From Streptococcus merionis DSM 19192 (lineage in GTDB: Bacteria > Bacillota > Bacilli > Lactobacillales > Streptococcaceae), in NCBI RefSeq assembly GCF_000380085.1, contig NZ_KB904546.1, positions 1-47,483 on the forward strand: 47,483 nt of DNA, written 5' to 3'. Below are positions 8,637-18,126 of this stretch, in pieces (the stretch's first letter is position 1; each line of letters opens with the position of its first letter). The notes beneath the pieces are model-generated. The model was not told the DNA's origin and did no database searches. It worked only from the letters and a program-made list of their open reading frames with translations. Made by a program: the position numbers and the translations under genes.

Positions 8637-9515
8637 TTATTTCCTTTCCTGTGTAGCATATCGTTGAACTAAGGTCACCACTATCACAATCACCAAAAGA
8701 ATAATCGCCATAGCAGAGGCCAAGCCGACCTTATTATACTTAAAGGCAGTATCAATCGTTTGAATAACGAAAGTAGTTGTACCATTTGAACCACCTGTCA
8801 TGATATATGGAATATCAAACACACTGAGTGAACCGCTCACACCAAGAATAATATTCAAAAAGATGATCTTTCGGATACTTGGAAAAATAATATAAATGAA
8901 CTGATTCCAACGATTGGCACCATCAATTTCTGCTGCTTCATAGATTTCTGGATTAATGGATTGAATAGCACCTAAGAAAACAAGGAAGTTAAAGCCTGTA
9001 TAGCGCCACACAGATGTAAAGGCTAGAGAGATATTATTAATCTCACGATTTCCCAACCAAAGCTGAATTTGATCTCCCAAGCCCAGCATCTCTAAAACAG
9101 TATCCAAAGTTCCTCCACCCTTGTAAAAATACAAGAAGATGAAACCAATTGCAACACCATTTAGCAAGTATGGAAAGAAGAGAACACCTTTCCAAAAATT
9201 AGCAAATTTGACTTTGAAAGATAAGATGGTTGCAAACAAAAGCGCAATTCCTAACTGAAAGAAGGTTGCAATGAAATAATACAAACTGGTCTTAAATACC
9301 GTGAAGTAAGTGGGTTTTGTTAAAATAGTCTTATAATTATCCAAACCAACAAAATTCGAATGAGGAGAGTACCCATTCCAATCAGTCAAACTATATTGAA
9401 ACATTTTCACCAACGGATAATAAGAAAACGTCAACAACAATAGCACTGGAATTATTGTAAATGCGACAATTAATAGACGCTTTTCAGCCGCTTGACTCAT
9501 TTTCATCTTATGCAT
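8637..9515 (-). CDS. Sugar ABC transporter permease (MalF type)
   Basis: This is a 292-residue CUT1 permease, the larger partner of the heterodimer. It has six hydrophobic segments, the first at about residues 15-37, and the EAA motif EIYEAAEIDGANRWNQF near 190-206. The start at 9515 is set by AGGAGG 6 bases upstream. In-frame codons further upstream belong to the intergenic hairpin region and the solute-binding protein gene. The gap to the second permease is 3 bases. Confidence 0.92.
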   Translation of the reverse strand: MHKMKMSQAAEKRLLIVAFTIIPVLLLLTFSYYPLVKMFQYSLTDWNGYSPHSNFVGLDNYKTILTKPTYFTVFKTSLYYFIATFFQLGIALLFATILSFKVKFANFWKGVLFFPYLLNGVAIGFIFLYFYKGGGTLDTVLEMLGLGDQIQLWLGNREINNISLAFTSVWRYTGFNFLVFLGAIQSINPEIYEAAEIDGANRWNQFIYIIFPSIRKIIFLNIILGVSGSLSVFDIPYIMTGGSNGTTTFVIQTIDTAFKYNKVGLASAMAIILLVIVIVVTLVQRYATQERK

Positions 9516-9533
9516 AAATCCTCCTAAATAACT

Positions 9534-9567
9534 AGTGGACCAGCTAAAGAAGTCCAACCAGCCCACT
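9534..9567 (-). terminator. Intercistronic hairpin between solute-binding protein and permeases
   Basis: AGTGG (9534-9538) pairs with CCACT (9563-9567), with an alternative inner TGGAC/GTCCA stem. There is no T-tract. Hairpins here commonly make the binding protein more abundant than the membrane subunits. That role is inferred. Confidence 0.3.
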
Positions 9568-9574
9568 ACTATTC

Positions 9575-10882
9575 CTAGTTGCCAGCAACTGCTTTCATTG
9601 CATCGGCCCAACGAGTATTGAAATCTTTCATAATAGCTTCGTAAGTTTCAGAAGAGTTTCCTACCGCGGCATCAATGAGACGTTGTTTTTCAAGATCAGT
9701 GGTACCAATCCCCAATTCAGATTGGTTGTTAATGTCGCTAAAGAGCGATTCTTTTCCTTCTGGAGCTGGGTTTTCCTCAAAGAGTTCTACACCAGCTGCT
9801 TTACTAGCTTGTAATGCTTCTGGATATTCTGCTCCTTTAACCGTTGAAAGACCACCATTATCTTTTGCATAGTCAGATTCATTTACCATCCAGTCAACAA
9901 ACTTACGAGCCGCTTCTTTGTGTTCTGAGTTAATACTGATACCATAGTTGTAGTCTCCACCAACCGGCATGTACTGTTTACCGTCAGGGGCTGTCATTGG
10001 AAAGGCTTGGAAAGTAATGTTAGAAGCATTGTCTGGATTAGCTTGTTGAATCTGTGGAACAGCCCAGCTCCCCAAAACCATCACAGCAATCTTGCCATTA
10101 GCCAGATCAACTTTTGATTGTTCCCAATCAGTTGTGGTTGGATCTGCTTCAATCAATCCTTCTTTAGCTACATCGTAGAGAAGTTTGTAAATCGTTCCCA
10201 TTGTATCTTCTTTATCAAATGGAGAAGTATCAGAAGTCATTTTGTTAGTGAAATCTACATCACCAGCAGCACCTGCACGAGTGAAATCCCAATTCGAAAG
10301 TGTCCAGCCAGCTGCGTAGTTGGTATAAAGAGGGACAACATCTTTATTTTTTTCTTTGATTGTTTTCAAAGCTGCAAGGAATGTTTCTGGTGTCTTAGGA
10401 AACTCCTTGATGCCTGCGTCTTTAAAAACTTTCATATTGACAACCATCCCAGTTGCATTCATTTGACTCGGAATACCATAAGACACTCCTTCAAAGGAAC
10501 GATCGTTTAATCCGAGATAAGTTTTTTCAAGCTCCGCTTTATCTCCCATTGGTTCAAAAAAGGTTGCGTAATCCTGTGGTTGGATATCACCAGGGATCAT
10601 CAAGACATCTCCATATTCTTTAGAGTTCATACGTGTCTTCATCTGACCAGCGTAATCTGTAATGGTCTGAATTTCGACTGTAATATCAGGATATTTTTCA
10701 TTGAACTTAGCAATGTACTCATCCCATTTACCATTTCCCTCCCAGTCTGTCTTGTGGTTAATAAAGGTGATCGTTTCTTTTCCACCTTCACTTTGGTTAC
10801 TTCCCCCTCCACCAGCACAGCCTGCCAAAACAAGTGCAGCCATAGCTGCAGTTATACCAAATTTAAACAATGCTTTTTTCAT
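9575..10882 (-). CDS. Sugar ABC transporter substrate-binding lipoprotein
   Basis: This is a 435-residue extracellular solute-binding protein (family 1) of the CUT1 importer. A lipoprotein signal peptide (MKKALFKFG, hydrophobic stretch, lipobox LAGC at about 18-21) tethers it to the membrane, followed by a short Gly/Ser linker. The body has the usual elements VNESDYAKDNGGLS near the C-terminus and NKTDW-like N-terminal strands. The start at 10882 is chosen because GGAGG lies 8 bases upstream and the signal peptide begins there. Upstream in-frame codons overlap the promoter and cre site. It is the first gene of the transport unit. Confidence 0.93.
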   Translation of the reverse strand: MKKALFKFGITAAMAALVLAGCAGGGGSNQSEGGKETITFINHKTDWEGNGKWDEYIAKFNEKYPDITVEIQTITDYAGQMKTRMNSKEYGDVLMIPGDIQPQDYATFFEPMGDKAELEKTYLGLNDRSFEGVSYGIPSQMNATGMVVNMKVFKDAGIKEFPKTPETFLAALKTIKEKNKDVVPLYTNYAAGWTLSNWDFTRAGAAGDVDFTNKMTSDTSPFDKEDTMGTIYKLLYDVAKEGLIEADPTTTDWEQSKVDLANGKIAVMVLGSWAVPQIQQANPDNASNITFQAFPMTAPDGKQYMPVGGDYNYGISINSEHKEAARKFVDWMVNESDYAKDNGGLSTVKGAEYPEALQASKAAGVELFEENPAPEGKESLFSDINNQSELGIGTTDLEKQRLIDAAVGNSSETYEAIMKDFNTRWADAMKAVAGN

Positions 10883-10911
10883 CAGTTTATCCTCCATTAT
10901 TTTCTCTGCAT

Positions 10912-10927
10912 TTGTTTGCGCTTTCAT
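10912..10927. promoter_or_regulatory. cre site (CcpA catabolite control)
   Basis: The minus-strand 16-mer ATGAAAGCGCAAACAA matches the degenerate cre consensus WTGNAARCGNWWWCAW at every position. It overlaps the last two bases of the -10 and covers the predicted transcription start, the arrangement for CcpA-mediated repression by glucose. Confidence 0.75.
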
Positions 10928-10954
10928 TTTAACACAAGATTTTTTAAAAGTCTA
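10926..10954 (-). promoter_or_regulatory. Promoter of the sugar ABC transporter operon
   Basis: The elements are -35 TAGACT (10949-10954), a 17-base spacer and -10 TAAAAT (10926-10931), with TG one base upstream (extended -10). The leader is about 35 bases. The cre site sits directly on the start region. Confidence 0.6.
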
Positions 10955-11003
10955 TACTTTTTATTTAAAAATATATATTTTTGAATCATTGCCTATCTAC
11001 AAA

Positions 11004-11037
11004 AGTAAAAAATAAGCACCCTCTAACAAGAGTGCTC
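11004..11037 (-). terminator. Rho-independent terminator
   Basis: A hairpin with AGCAC and GTGCT outer arms (11015-11036) is followed on the minus strand by a T-rich run (TTATTTTTTAC). It lies about 250 bases past amiF and insulates the sugar promoter. The 16 bases CTTGTTAGARGGTGST recur in the terminator of the V8-protease locus. Confidence 0.65.
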
Positions 11038-11203
11038 AAAAATAAAACAAATCACGAGGATCAAGAATAGTACATTTGCGTTCCGTAGCGCCCCATAACA
11101 AGGTAATAAAATCTTGTGTGACTCTAGAACCTTTTTTACAACCCTATAACTTCTGTAGTGGGTAACTCCCAACAGAGATCATGGCATTTTTTTGAATCCA
11201 CAA
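11038..11203. other. Non-coding gap past amiF
   Basis: No gene is seen. A weak bulged hairpin (CTGT-GGG with CCC-ACAG, about 11152-11176) is present, but nothing supports a named RNA. Confidence 0.3.
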
Positions 11204-11241
11204 AATAAGAGATAGGGCAACCAGTACCTCTATCTCTTATT
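11204..11241 (-). terminator. Terminator of the ami operon
   Basis: A perfect 12-bp stem, AATAAGAGATAG with CTATCTCTTATT, surrounds a 14-base loop. It lies 45 bases past the amiF stop. The arm itself ends TTATTTTG on the minus strand. Confidence 0.6.
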
Positions 11242-11285
11242 TGTTCTATAAAGATGACAATTTTGCAATGATTTCATCTGCCGGC

Positions 11286-12206
11286 TTATGCTTTGCGATA
11301 ATTTGCAAGTTCTGCATCATTTCCCCAGACGAAGTGGCCTGGACGCAACTCTGCCATATATGGTTTTGATGTGCTATAATCATGCTGGTCTGGATCGTAC
11401 ACGACCAATTCCTTATCACGCTCTAATAAAGGATCAGGAATAGGCACCGCAGACAACAAGGAACGGGTATAAGGATGGATCGGATTTCTGAAGAGTTCTT
11501 CGGTTTCAGCTACTTCAACAATCACACCTTTATAGATAACGGCAATACGATCAGAAATAAAGCGAACGACAGAGAGATCATGAGCAATAAAGAGGTAGGT
11601 CAATCCCAGCTCAGCCTGTAATTTTTTCAGAAGATTCAAGACCTGAGCACGAACAGAAACGTCTAAAGCTGAAATTGGCTCGTCCGCAATAACCAACTCA
11701 GGTTCCATAATCAGGGCTCGAGCGATACCAATACGCTGACGTTGCCCACCTGAAAACTCATGTGGATAACGAGTCAAGTGCTCTTCTAGAAGACCGACTT
11801 GGTTAATCATGTCTTTAACTTTATTTCGACGGTCTTCTTCATTATCGTATAATTTGAAATTGTGAAGCCCTTCCGAAATAATATAATCAACCGTTGCACG
11901 GTCGTTCAAGCTGGCCGCAGGGTCTTGGAAAATCATTTGGATTTTCCGAATCACATCTTTGCGCTGCTCATTGGAAAGCTTACCATTGATTTTTTGACCA
12001 TCATAGATGATTTCTCCAGCACTAGTATCATTAAGACCAATGATAGCTCGACCGATCGTTGTCTTTCCAGAACCTGATTCACCAACAAGAGAAAATGTTT
12101 CTCCCTTGTTAATGAAAAAATTAGCATTTTTAACTGCTACAAATTTCTTTTTTCCTTCACCGAAGGAAATTTCTAAATCTTTAATTTCAACTAATTTTTC
12201 AGTCAT
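11286..12206 (-). CDS. amiF: Oligopeptide ABC transporter ATPase AmiF/OppF
   Basis: This is a 306-residue ATPase subunit of the oligopeptide importer, the usual AmiF length. Walker [10 protein letters not shown] is near 43-51, the signature [15 protein letters not shown], and Walker [13 protein letters not shown]. The oligopeptide-type C-terminal extension [16 protein letters not shown] is present. The start at 12206 gives the normal N-terminus [11 protein letters not shown]. An upstream in-frame start overlaps amiE. It follows amiE by 10 bases and forms the ATPase heterodimer with AmiE. In streptococci this system imports nutritional peptides and signalling peptides. Confidence 0.93.
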   Translation of the reverse strand: MTEKLVEIKDLEISFGEGKKKFVAVKNANFFINKGETFSLVGESGSGKTTIGRAIIGLNDTSAGEIIYDGQKINGKLSNEQRKDVIRKIQMIFQDPAASLNDRATVDYIISEGLHNFKLYDNEEDRRNKVKDMINQVGLLEEHLTRYPHEFSGGQRQRIGIARALIMEPELVIADEPISALDVSVRAQVLNLLKKLQAELGLTYLFIAHDLSVVRFISDRIAVIYKGVIVEVAETEELFRNPIHPYTRSLLSAVPIPDPLLERDKELVVYDPDQHDYSTSKPYMAELRPGHFVWGNDAELANYRKA

Positions 12207-12216
12207 TTCCTTCCCC

Positions 12217-13272
12217 CTATTTTTGCGCAAGCATTTTTTGCTTGATTTTTTCGTGAAGATCTTGAATAGCTTCTGGTTTATCTACGACTGGTGCATCTGG
12301 GTGCAAAAGCCATGTTTTAGCCCAGTGCGTGTCTGATACACTAAATGCTGGCGGATGTTCTTCAAAGTCAATTTTCATAGCGTAATCCGAACGAAGGGCA
12401 AAGGCATCCCCTTTGAGCGGTGTATACAGAGATGGCGGTGTCCCAGGGATTGAGAAAAGACTCCCTGATTCATCTGCTAATTGTGGAAGACTGGATAATA
12501 AACTCCAAGTATATGGGTGACGAGGGTCGTAGAAGATCTCCTCAACAGTGCCATATTCTATGACTTCACCTGCGTACATAACAGCAACTTTATCTGCAAT
12601 GGCCGCTACAACGCCCAAATCATGAGTAATGAAAATCGTTGTAAAGTGATACTCTTTTTGAAGCGATTTTAACAAATCAATAATCTGCGCTTGGATAGTC
12701 ACATCAAGAGCAGTTGTCGGCTCATCACAGATGAGAATATCTGGACGACAAGCTAAGGCAATCGCGATAACAATACGTTGACGCATTCCACCTGAATACT
12801 GAAATGGGTATTCATTGAAACGCTTTGAAGCTTCTGGAATCCCGACCTTCTCCATATAGTCAACTGCCATCTCTTTGGCTTCTTCTTTGGTCTTGCCTTG
12901 GTGCTTGACAATCACTTCAACAATTTGCTTACCAATTGTAACGATCGGATTTAAACTTGTCATCGGATCTTGGAAAATCGTAGCAATTTTACTACCACGG
13001 ATACTTTCCCATTCTTTATCACTCGTCACATCTGTCAGCTCGCGACCACGATAAGTGATCGAGCCACTGGCAACGCGACCGTTTGTCTCTAGCATACCTG
13101 TAAAGGCACGTGTTAAAACAGATTTCCCAGAACCTGACTCACCTACAAGCGCAAGGACTTCTCCTTCAATCATATCAATCGAAACATTGCGGATCGCCGT
13201 CAGAACGCGGTCACGAACATCAAATTCCACGACCACATCTTTGGCGCTTAAAATAACATTATTTGAATTCAT
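12217..13272 (-). CDS. amiE: Oligopeptide ABC transporter ATPase AmiE/OppD
   Basis: This is a 351-residue ATPase subunit. Walker A GESGSGKS is near 44-51, the signature [15 protein letters not shown], and Walker [13 protein letters not shown]. The C-terminal oligopeptide domain [14 protein letters not shown] is followed by a long tail ending [15 protein letters not shown] lies 5 bases before the ATG. The gene lies between amiD (9-base gap) and amiF. Confidence 0.94.
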   Translation of the reverse strand: MNSNNVILSAKDVVVEFDVRDRVLTAIRNVSIDMIEGEVLALVGESGSGKSVLTRAFTGMLETNGRVASGSITYRGRELTDVTSDKEWESIRGSKIATIFQDPMTSLNPIVTIGKQIVEVIVKHQGKTKEEAKEMAVDYMEKVGIPEASKRFNEYPFQYSGGMRQRIVIAIALACRPDILICDEPTTALDVTIQAQIIDLLKSLQKEYHFTTIFITHDLGVVAAIADKVAVMYAGEVIEYGTVEEIFYDPRHPYTWSLLSSLPQLADESGSLFSIPGTPPSLYTPLKGDAFALRSDYAMKIDFEEHPPAFSVSDTHWAKTWLLHPDAPVVDKPEAIQDLHEKIKQKMLAQK

Positions 13273-13281
13273 AAGGCCTCC

Positions 13282-14208
13282 TTATCTATGGGTACGTGGA
13301 TCGCTGGCATCTGCAAGGTTTTGACCAACGATGAAAAGTGACAACGAAACCAAAACAAGAACCGTCAATGGAATCCAGAACAGATAGGCATTGGTGGTAA
13401 CGTTTTGGGAATACTTAGAAATCAAGCGCCCCAAACTTGGAACGGTTACTGGCAATCCAAGACCGAAGTAAGATAGGAAGGCTTCGGTTGAGATGTAGCC
13501 TGGCAACATCTGTGAAACGGAAGTCACGATAACTGAGACCAATTGCGGTAGTAAGTTCTTGCTAATAATCTTATGCGTTGGAGTTCCCAGTGTTTGACTG
13601 GCTAAGTTATACTCCAAGTCACGGTAACGCAAGATCTGCACACGGATACTGTAGGCTGTCCCCATCCAACCTGTCAAGGTCATGGCAAAAATCAAATTCC
13701 AAAAACCAGAGCCGATGGCGTAGGTCATGACAATGATGATAAGCAGATAAGGTACGTTTGAAATGACATTATACACTTCCATCATCACTCGGTCAAAGGA
13801 TTTAGATACACCCCAAATACCACCAACAATAACACCCAAGGTCATATTAATAAACGTGGAAATGATGGAAATCAAGATGGAGTTACGCGCACCAAACCAC
13901 ACCGCATCAAAAAGGGAGTGTGCATTGGCATCCGTACCAAACCAAAATTTTGCATTCGGCCAATTGTATCGCGCTGAGAAATTATTGATGTTGCTGACAT
14001 CATTAAAGTCATAATCAGAAAAGATCGGATATAAGAAACTCATGCCGACAATAACAATCAGCAAACCGAGCATGAAAATCGTCGATTTTTTCCTGAAAAA
14101 CTGACGAAACACAGAACTCCAGTAAGAGTAACTCGGTGTATCAATTGTCTCAGAGGCAAGGTCGTCTCGTTTGACAAATTCAAATTTACTTTTATCAATT
14201 TGTGACAT
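13282..14208 (-). CDS. amiD: Oligopeptide ABC transporter permease AmiD/OppC
   Basis: This is a 308-residue OppC-type permease. It has an N-terminal cytoplasmic stretch of about 40 residues, a first membrane helix (about 42-62), a periplasm-side loop, then five more helices with the DppC/OppC permease loop near 195-220 ([15 protein letters not shown]). AGGAGG precedes the ATG. The start overlaps the amiC stop by one base (TAATG), implying coupled translation. Confidence 0.94.
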   Translation of the reverse strand: MSQIDKSKFEFVKRDDLASETIDTPSYSYWSSVFRQFFRKKSTIFMLGLLIVIVGMSFLYPIFSDYDFNDVSNINNFSARYNWPNAKFWFGTDANAHSLFDAVWFGARNSILISIISTFINMTLGVIVGGIWGVSKSFDRVMMEVYNVISNVPYLLIIIVMTYAIGSGFWNLIFAMTLTGWMGTAYSIRVQILRYRDLEYNLASQTLGTPTHKIISKNLLPQLVSVIVTSVSQMLPGYISTEAFLSYFGLGLPVTVPSLGRLISKYSQNVTTNAYLFWIPLTVLVLVSLSLFIVGQNLADASDPRTHR

Positions 14209-15713
14209 TACTTACCTCCTTTCTTAGTCGTCAATTTAATACGTGGGTCAATAACGGTCATGAGAATATCACCTGCCATGACAGCAAAGATGGATAAACT
14301 ACTAAAGATAAATGTCAGACCAACAACCATAGAACTGTTAGATGCCTTAACAGAGTCAATCATCATCTTACCCATACCAGGAAAGGCAAATAGCGATTCT
14401 GTCAAGGTTGCTCCAACAATAACACTAACAATAGCACCAGGCACACCTGCTACAATTGGTACCATAGCATTTTTAAAGATATGCTTGTATGAAATTTCTT
14501 TTTCTGATAAACCTTTTGCACGCGCAAAACGGACATAGTCACTAGATTGTTGGTCAATCAAGTAACGACGTGCCCAAACCGCTAGACCTGGTGTTTGCAA
14601 AATACCAAGAATGAGCGCTGGCAAGACATAGGATCTTGGATCAGAGGCTCCTAAAATAGGAAAAGCATTTGGCAATCCAAAGAAGGACGAACCAATAGTC
14701 CGAACGATATAAGCTGTCGCAACCGATGGCATAGCCATCAAGAATGTCAGTACACCAGTCGAGATGCTATCAAAACGCAGCCCTTTATAACGAGCCATCA
14801 ACACCGCGAGCGGCAAGCCTAGAAGATAACCGATTGCAACACCGACAATCCCAATAATAGACGAGTTGACAATCATCGATGGGTCTGCGTAGTTGGTCTT
14901 GGTCGCTGTATAGGCATCTCCCTTACCAAAGTTGGCAATTGTCTGAGAGTCTGCTTTTTCTGGCGAGCGGTATGTCCGTGTATAGATATCCACTGAGCTA
15001 GATTTGGTAGAACCTGAAGGGAAGGTTACTTCAGTCATCGCTTTCTTACCTTGCCCTTGGGTAATAACCTGCAATACTGGCAGGTTTTGATAAGTCGGGT
15101 AAGATGTTCCTAGATCCATTGTGATGAAATTCTGATGAATGAACGGGAACTTGGAGTTGAAGTATAGAAGATATTTGTGTTTAGTACCTGAACCAACAAC
15201 AGACCAGCCTACAGAAGGATCGTTTTCAATAGAAAGACCACGCTTCAAATCTGGGTTGCTAGCATCCTTGACTTTCCAAGGATGGTCAATGACAAATAAA
15301 TTACCGTAAAACTCAAACACGCGCTGGTAAACAGGAACATCGCGCGTTGCATAAAATTGCTTAGAGTCCTGAAATTGGTGCAGTGTCCATCCATTGCCAA
15401 GTTGCTTGATATACTCTTCGTAGATAGCCTTGTTTTCGCTTGTGCCTTCAACTGTGACAGAAGCGTCAAACTCACTGGCTTTCGCGCGCAGCTCCCTCGA
15501 ATTATAGTAATCAATATAGCCCATACGCTCGAAGATGGTGTTTTCATAGTCCGCCTTCATGTCTGGGGTTTTGGTCATTTTTGTGTAGTTTGTGTCATTC
15601 TTGAAAATCTGTCTTCTTGGTACCAGCGTATAGACGATGGTATAGATCAGGGTTGTCACCAAGAAGATAGACACCAAGGAACGCAAAATACGATTAAAAA
15701 TGTATTTCTTCAT
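14208..15713 (-). CDS. amiC: Oligopeptide ABC transporter permease AmiC/OppB (long streptococcal form)
   Basis: This is a 501-residue permease. OppB proteins elsewhere are about 310 residues. The extra ~190 residues between the first helix (about 13-35) and the second (about 285) form the large extracytoplasmic domain typical of streptococcal AmiC. The C-terminal permease core includes the loop [20 protein letters not shown]. The start at 15713 gives [13 protein letters not shown]. An upstream in-frame start has no separate ribosome-binding site. It lies downstream of a hairpin that probably tunes its expression relative to amiA. Confidence 0.94.
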   Translation of the reverse strand: MKKYIFNRILRSLVSIFLVTTLIYTIVYTLVPRRQIFKNDTNYTKMTKTPDMKADYENTIFERMGYIDYYNSRELRAKASEFDASVTVEGTSENKAIYEEYIKQLGNGWTLHQFQDSKQFYATRDVPVYQRVFEFYGNLFVIDHPWKVKDASNPDLKRGLSIENDPSVGWSVVGSGTKHKYLLYFNSKFPFIHQNFITMDLGTSYPTYQNLPVLQVITQGQGKKAMTEVTFPSGSTKSSSVDIYTRTYRSPEKADSQTIANFGKGDAYTATKTNYADPSMIVNSSIIGIVGVAIGYLLGLPLAVLMARYKGLRFDSISTGVLTFLMAMPSVATAYIVRTIGSSFFGLPNAFPILGASDPRSYVLPALILGILQTPGLAVWARRYLIDQQSSDYVRFARAKGLSEKEISYKHIFKNAMVPIVAGVPGAIVSVIVGATLTESLFAFPGMGKMMIDSVKASNSSMVVGLTFIFSSLSIFAVMAGDILMTVIDPRIKLTTKKGGK

Positions 15714-15739
15714 TTTCCTAGTCCCTCCAAATTCCAAAA

Positions 15740-15767
15740 GAACTCTCTCTAGTCGTAGAGAAAGTTC
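15740..15767 (-). terminator. Attenuator hairpin between amiA and amiC
   Basis: A 12-bp stem with one G-U pair (GAACTTTCTCTA with TAGAGAGAGTTC) and a 4-base loop is followed by TTTT on the minus strand. It lies in the 76-base amiA-amiC gap. It fits a partial terminator that gives more binding protein than permease. Confidence 0.6.
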
Positions 15768-15789
15768 TCCTGAAACAAGTTTTAATATG

Positions 15790-17766
15790 TTATTCTACGT
15801 GGTCAGCCAGCGCTTCCTGAGCTTTTTTGTTAGACTCTGCTTTCTCGTCCAACCACTTTTGACGTGCTGCTTCGTAGTCTTTAGCCACGACAGATTCTGC
15901 TTGCAACTCTAAACCTTTGTAAGTCAGTGGATAATGCTTGTTCCCAACTGTGCCATAAGCATCTGTAAATGGCACTATCTTACGGAGTGATGGTGTCGCA
16001 CCACCAGAGTTATAAGGAATGATAATAGAAGCATCTACTAACCAAGCTTGTGCTTTAGCATAGTTGGTGTAGCGCGCTGTGATATCTGCTGTCTCGCTTG
16101 AAGCCTTGGCAAGAAGGTCGTTATAAGTGTTAAGTCCAACTGTCTTAGCAGCTGCACTGTCTGAACCTCCATCAACACCGATAACATACGAATGAGATCC
16201 CTTAATAGAGCTGTCAAAGATATCCAGATATGTTGATGGGTCTTCAAAGTCAGGACCCCAACCAGTGGAAATCGAAATATCATAGTTCAACTGGCTTGCA
16301 TTTTCTGCAAAATAAGAAGCAGCATTGTAAGCATCTTCATCTAGCATCTGCAAGTCAATTGTAACGTTATCCTTGCCTAGCGTAGACTCGATAGAATCTT
16401 TGAACGATTGAGCTGATGCCACTAATACTTCGTTAGATTGTAAGGTCGGAACATCCAAATGAATCGGGAAGGTGACACCTTCAGCTGTAAGAGCTTCTTT
16501 TGCTTTCGCAAACTCTGCCTTTGCCTTTTCAACATTGTAAAGACCATCTTTACCGTCATCTAATTGAACATCCGCCCATTCAGAACCGTAGCTGACTAAT
16601 TCTTTTTCGACAACATCACCAAAGTTTGTCCCATCAACAGAGACAAAGGTAGATGGCACAAGTGAAGTACGAACCTTCGCTTCAGCACCGTCTTTACCAA
16701 CACTTTGGGCGTTGAAGGATACACGGTCAAAAGCAAAAGTTACCGCTTGTCGGAAGTCTTTGTTTAAGATAGCCGCCTTGGTATCTGATTTTTGCTCTTC
16801 TGTTTTAGAGGTATTGGCATAATTTTGACGATCTAGGTTAAAGAGACCATAGAAAGTCGTAGAATCTTGTTGACTGAAAACGATGTTATCGCCATATTTT
16901 TCCTTCACATCAGAATAGATAGATGAGTTAGGGAAAACACGTGCCATTGTATAAGCACCTTCATCAAACCCTTTGTAAAGGGAGTCAGAGTCCGAACCAT
17001 CATAGTAAGTCAACTTCACTTCGTTGATTTTAACATTTTCTGCATCCCAATAGTTTTCATTTTTCGTATACTCGATTGAAGACTTCGGTGTCATCGCAGA
17101 AATAAGGTATGGTCCATTATAAAGAAGCGTTGACGGATCAGTCGCTGTTCCAAACTTATCGCCTTGAGCTGTCAAGAACTCTTGGTTAACCGGGAAGAGG
17201 ATGTTCATGGTCGTCTTAGAATTCCAGAATGGCTCTGCTTGGTTCAAGGTGTATTGAACCGTATGATCATCGACAGCTTTCACACCCACTGTTGAAAAGT
17301 CCGTTGTCTCTCCCTTAACGTAAGCATCTAACCCTTTGATCGAATTTTGAACAATGTAAAGGGCGCTTGCTTCATTTTCAGCAGCATACTTGAGACCAGC
17401 CACAAAGTCTTGAGCGGTCACATCTGCATACTCTTCCCCATCAACTGTATACCACTTCGCATCTTTACGAAGAGTGTAAGTGTAGGTCAAGCCATCTTTA
17501 GATACTTTCCAGTCTTCCGCAAGAGATGGTACCAAGTTACCGTATTTGTCGTTTTCAAGCAAACCATCGACCAAGTTTGAAGTGATTTCGGATGTTGACG
17601 TTTTATTTGTTAAAAGGTAGTTAAGAGACTCTGGGTCAGTAGTATACACGTAAGAATAAGTTGAGTTTTCGGAACTTCCGCCACTAGACTTCCCACCGCA
17701 CGCTGCCAAAGCACCTGCTGCTAGCAGAGAGATCCCTGCTAAAGCTATCATTTTTCTTTTTTGCAT
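15790..17766 (-). CDS. amiA: Oligopeptide-binding lipoprotein AmiA/OppA (operon copy)
   Basis: This is a 658-residue family 5 solute-binding protein. The lipoprotein signal is MQKRKMIALAG with lipobox LAAC (about 20-23), then a Gly/Ser linker. The body carries typical OppA elements (TYTLRKDAKW, PTLQSNEV, STGWGPDFEDPSTYLD). It delivers peptides to AmiCDEF. AAAGGAG lies 6 bases before the ATG. It has a near-duplicate upstream (18127-20109), by eye well over half identical, so the pair is a tandem duplication. Streptococci commonly carry several such binding proteins (AmiA, AliA, AliB) that share one transporter. Confidence 0.93.
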   Translation of the reverse strand: MQKRKMIALAGISLLAAGALAACGGKSSGGSSENSTYSYVYTTDPESLNYLLTNKTSTSEITSNLVDGLLENDKYGNLVPSLAEDWKVSKDGLTYTYTLRKDAKWYTVDGEEYADVTAQDFVAGLKYAAENEASALYIVQNSIKGLDAYVKGETTDFSTVGVKAVDDHTVQYTLNQAEPFWNSKTTMNILFPVNQEFLTAQGDKFGTATDPSTLLYNGPYLISAMTPKSSIEYTKNENYWDAENVKINEVKLTYYDGSDSDSLYKGFDEGAYTMARVFPNSSIYSDVKEKYGDNIVFSQQDSTTFYGLFNLDRQNYANTSKTEEQKSDTKAAILNKDFRQAVTFAFDRVSFNAQSVGKDGAEAKVRTSLVPSTFVSVDGTNFGDVVEKELVSYGSEWADVQLDDGKDGLYNVEKAKAEFAKAKEALTAEGVTFPIHLDVPTLQSNEVLVASAQSFKDSIESTLGKDNVTIDLQMLDEDAYNAASYFAENASQLNYDISISTGWGPDFEDPSTYLDIFDSSIKGSHSYVIGVDGGSDSAAAKTVGLNTYNDLLAKASSETADITARYTNYAKAQAWLVDASIIIPYNSGGATPSLRKIVPFTDAYGTVGNKHYPLTYKGLELQAESVVAKDYEAARQKWLDEKAESNKKAQEALADHVE

Positions 17767-17821
17767 AATAATCTCCTTTGTTTGGTTAGCATTTTCTAAA
17801 AAACACCAATCGATAGGTAAA

Positions 17822-17850
17822 ATTATATCAAAATACAGCTAAAAAGTAAA
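17822..17850 (-). promoter_or_regulatory. Promoter of the amiACDEF operon
   Basis: The elements are -35 TTTACT (17845-17850), a 17-base spacer and -10 TATAAT (17822-17827) preceded by TGA (extended -10). It has the same layout as the promoter of the paralogue at 20170-20198. Confidence 0.65.
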
Positions 17851-18080
17851 TACAAAGCTTATAAATTTTCTGAATGTTTAGCATTTGTCTGACACTTCAA
17901 AAGATCTCAGCCCTGTCTTGGGCTACGAAACGATAGGCTTTTTAGCGTAGGGAAGCATTTTTGAGGAGCTATTAGTCAGGTATAACTGAAAAAGTTGTGA
18001 CTTTTTATTGTGGTTCAATTCGTCTGCTTTTGAGCTCCTTTGGGTGTGAGATTTGTTGACATCTGCATTTATCTTCACAA
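17851..18080. other. Non-coding gap between the two amiA genes
   Basis: No gene, ribosome-binding site or convincing RNA structure is seen between the ami promoter and the upstream terminator. Confidence 0.3.
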
Positions 18081-18113
18081 GAAAAACCTCCGATTTTCAA
18101 TCATCGGAAGTTT
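18081..18113 (-). terminator. Terminator of the upstream amiA paralogue
   Basis: A 10-bp stem with one G-U pair (AACTTCCGAT with ATCGGAGGTT) and an 8-base loop is followed by TTTTTCTT on the minus strand, 14 bases past the stop. It separates this paralogue from the ami operon. Confidence 0.8.
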
Positions 18114-18126
18114 TCTTTCGGTAGGA

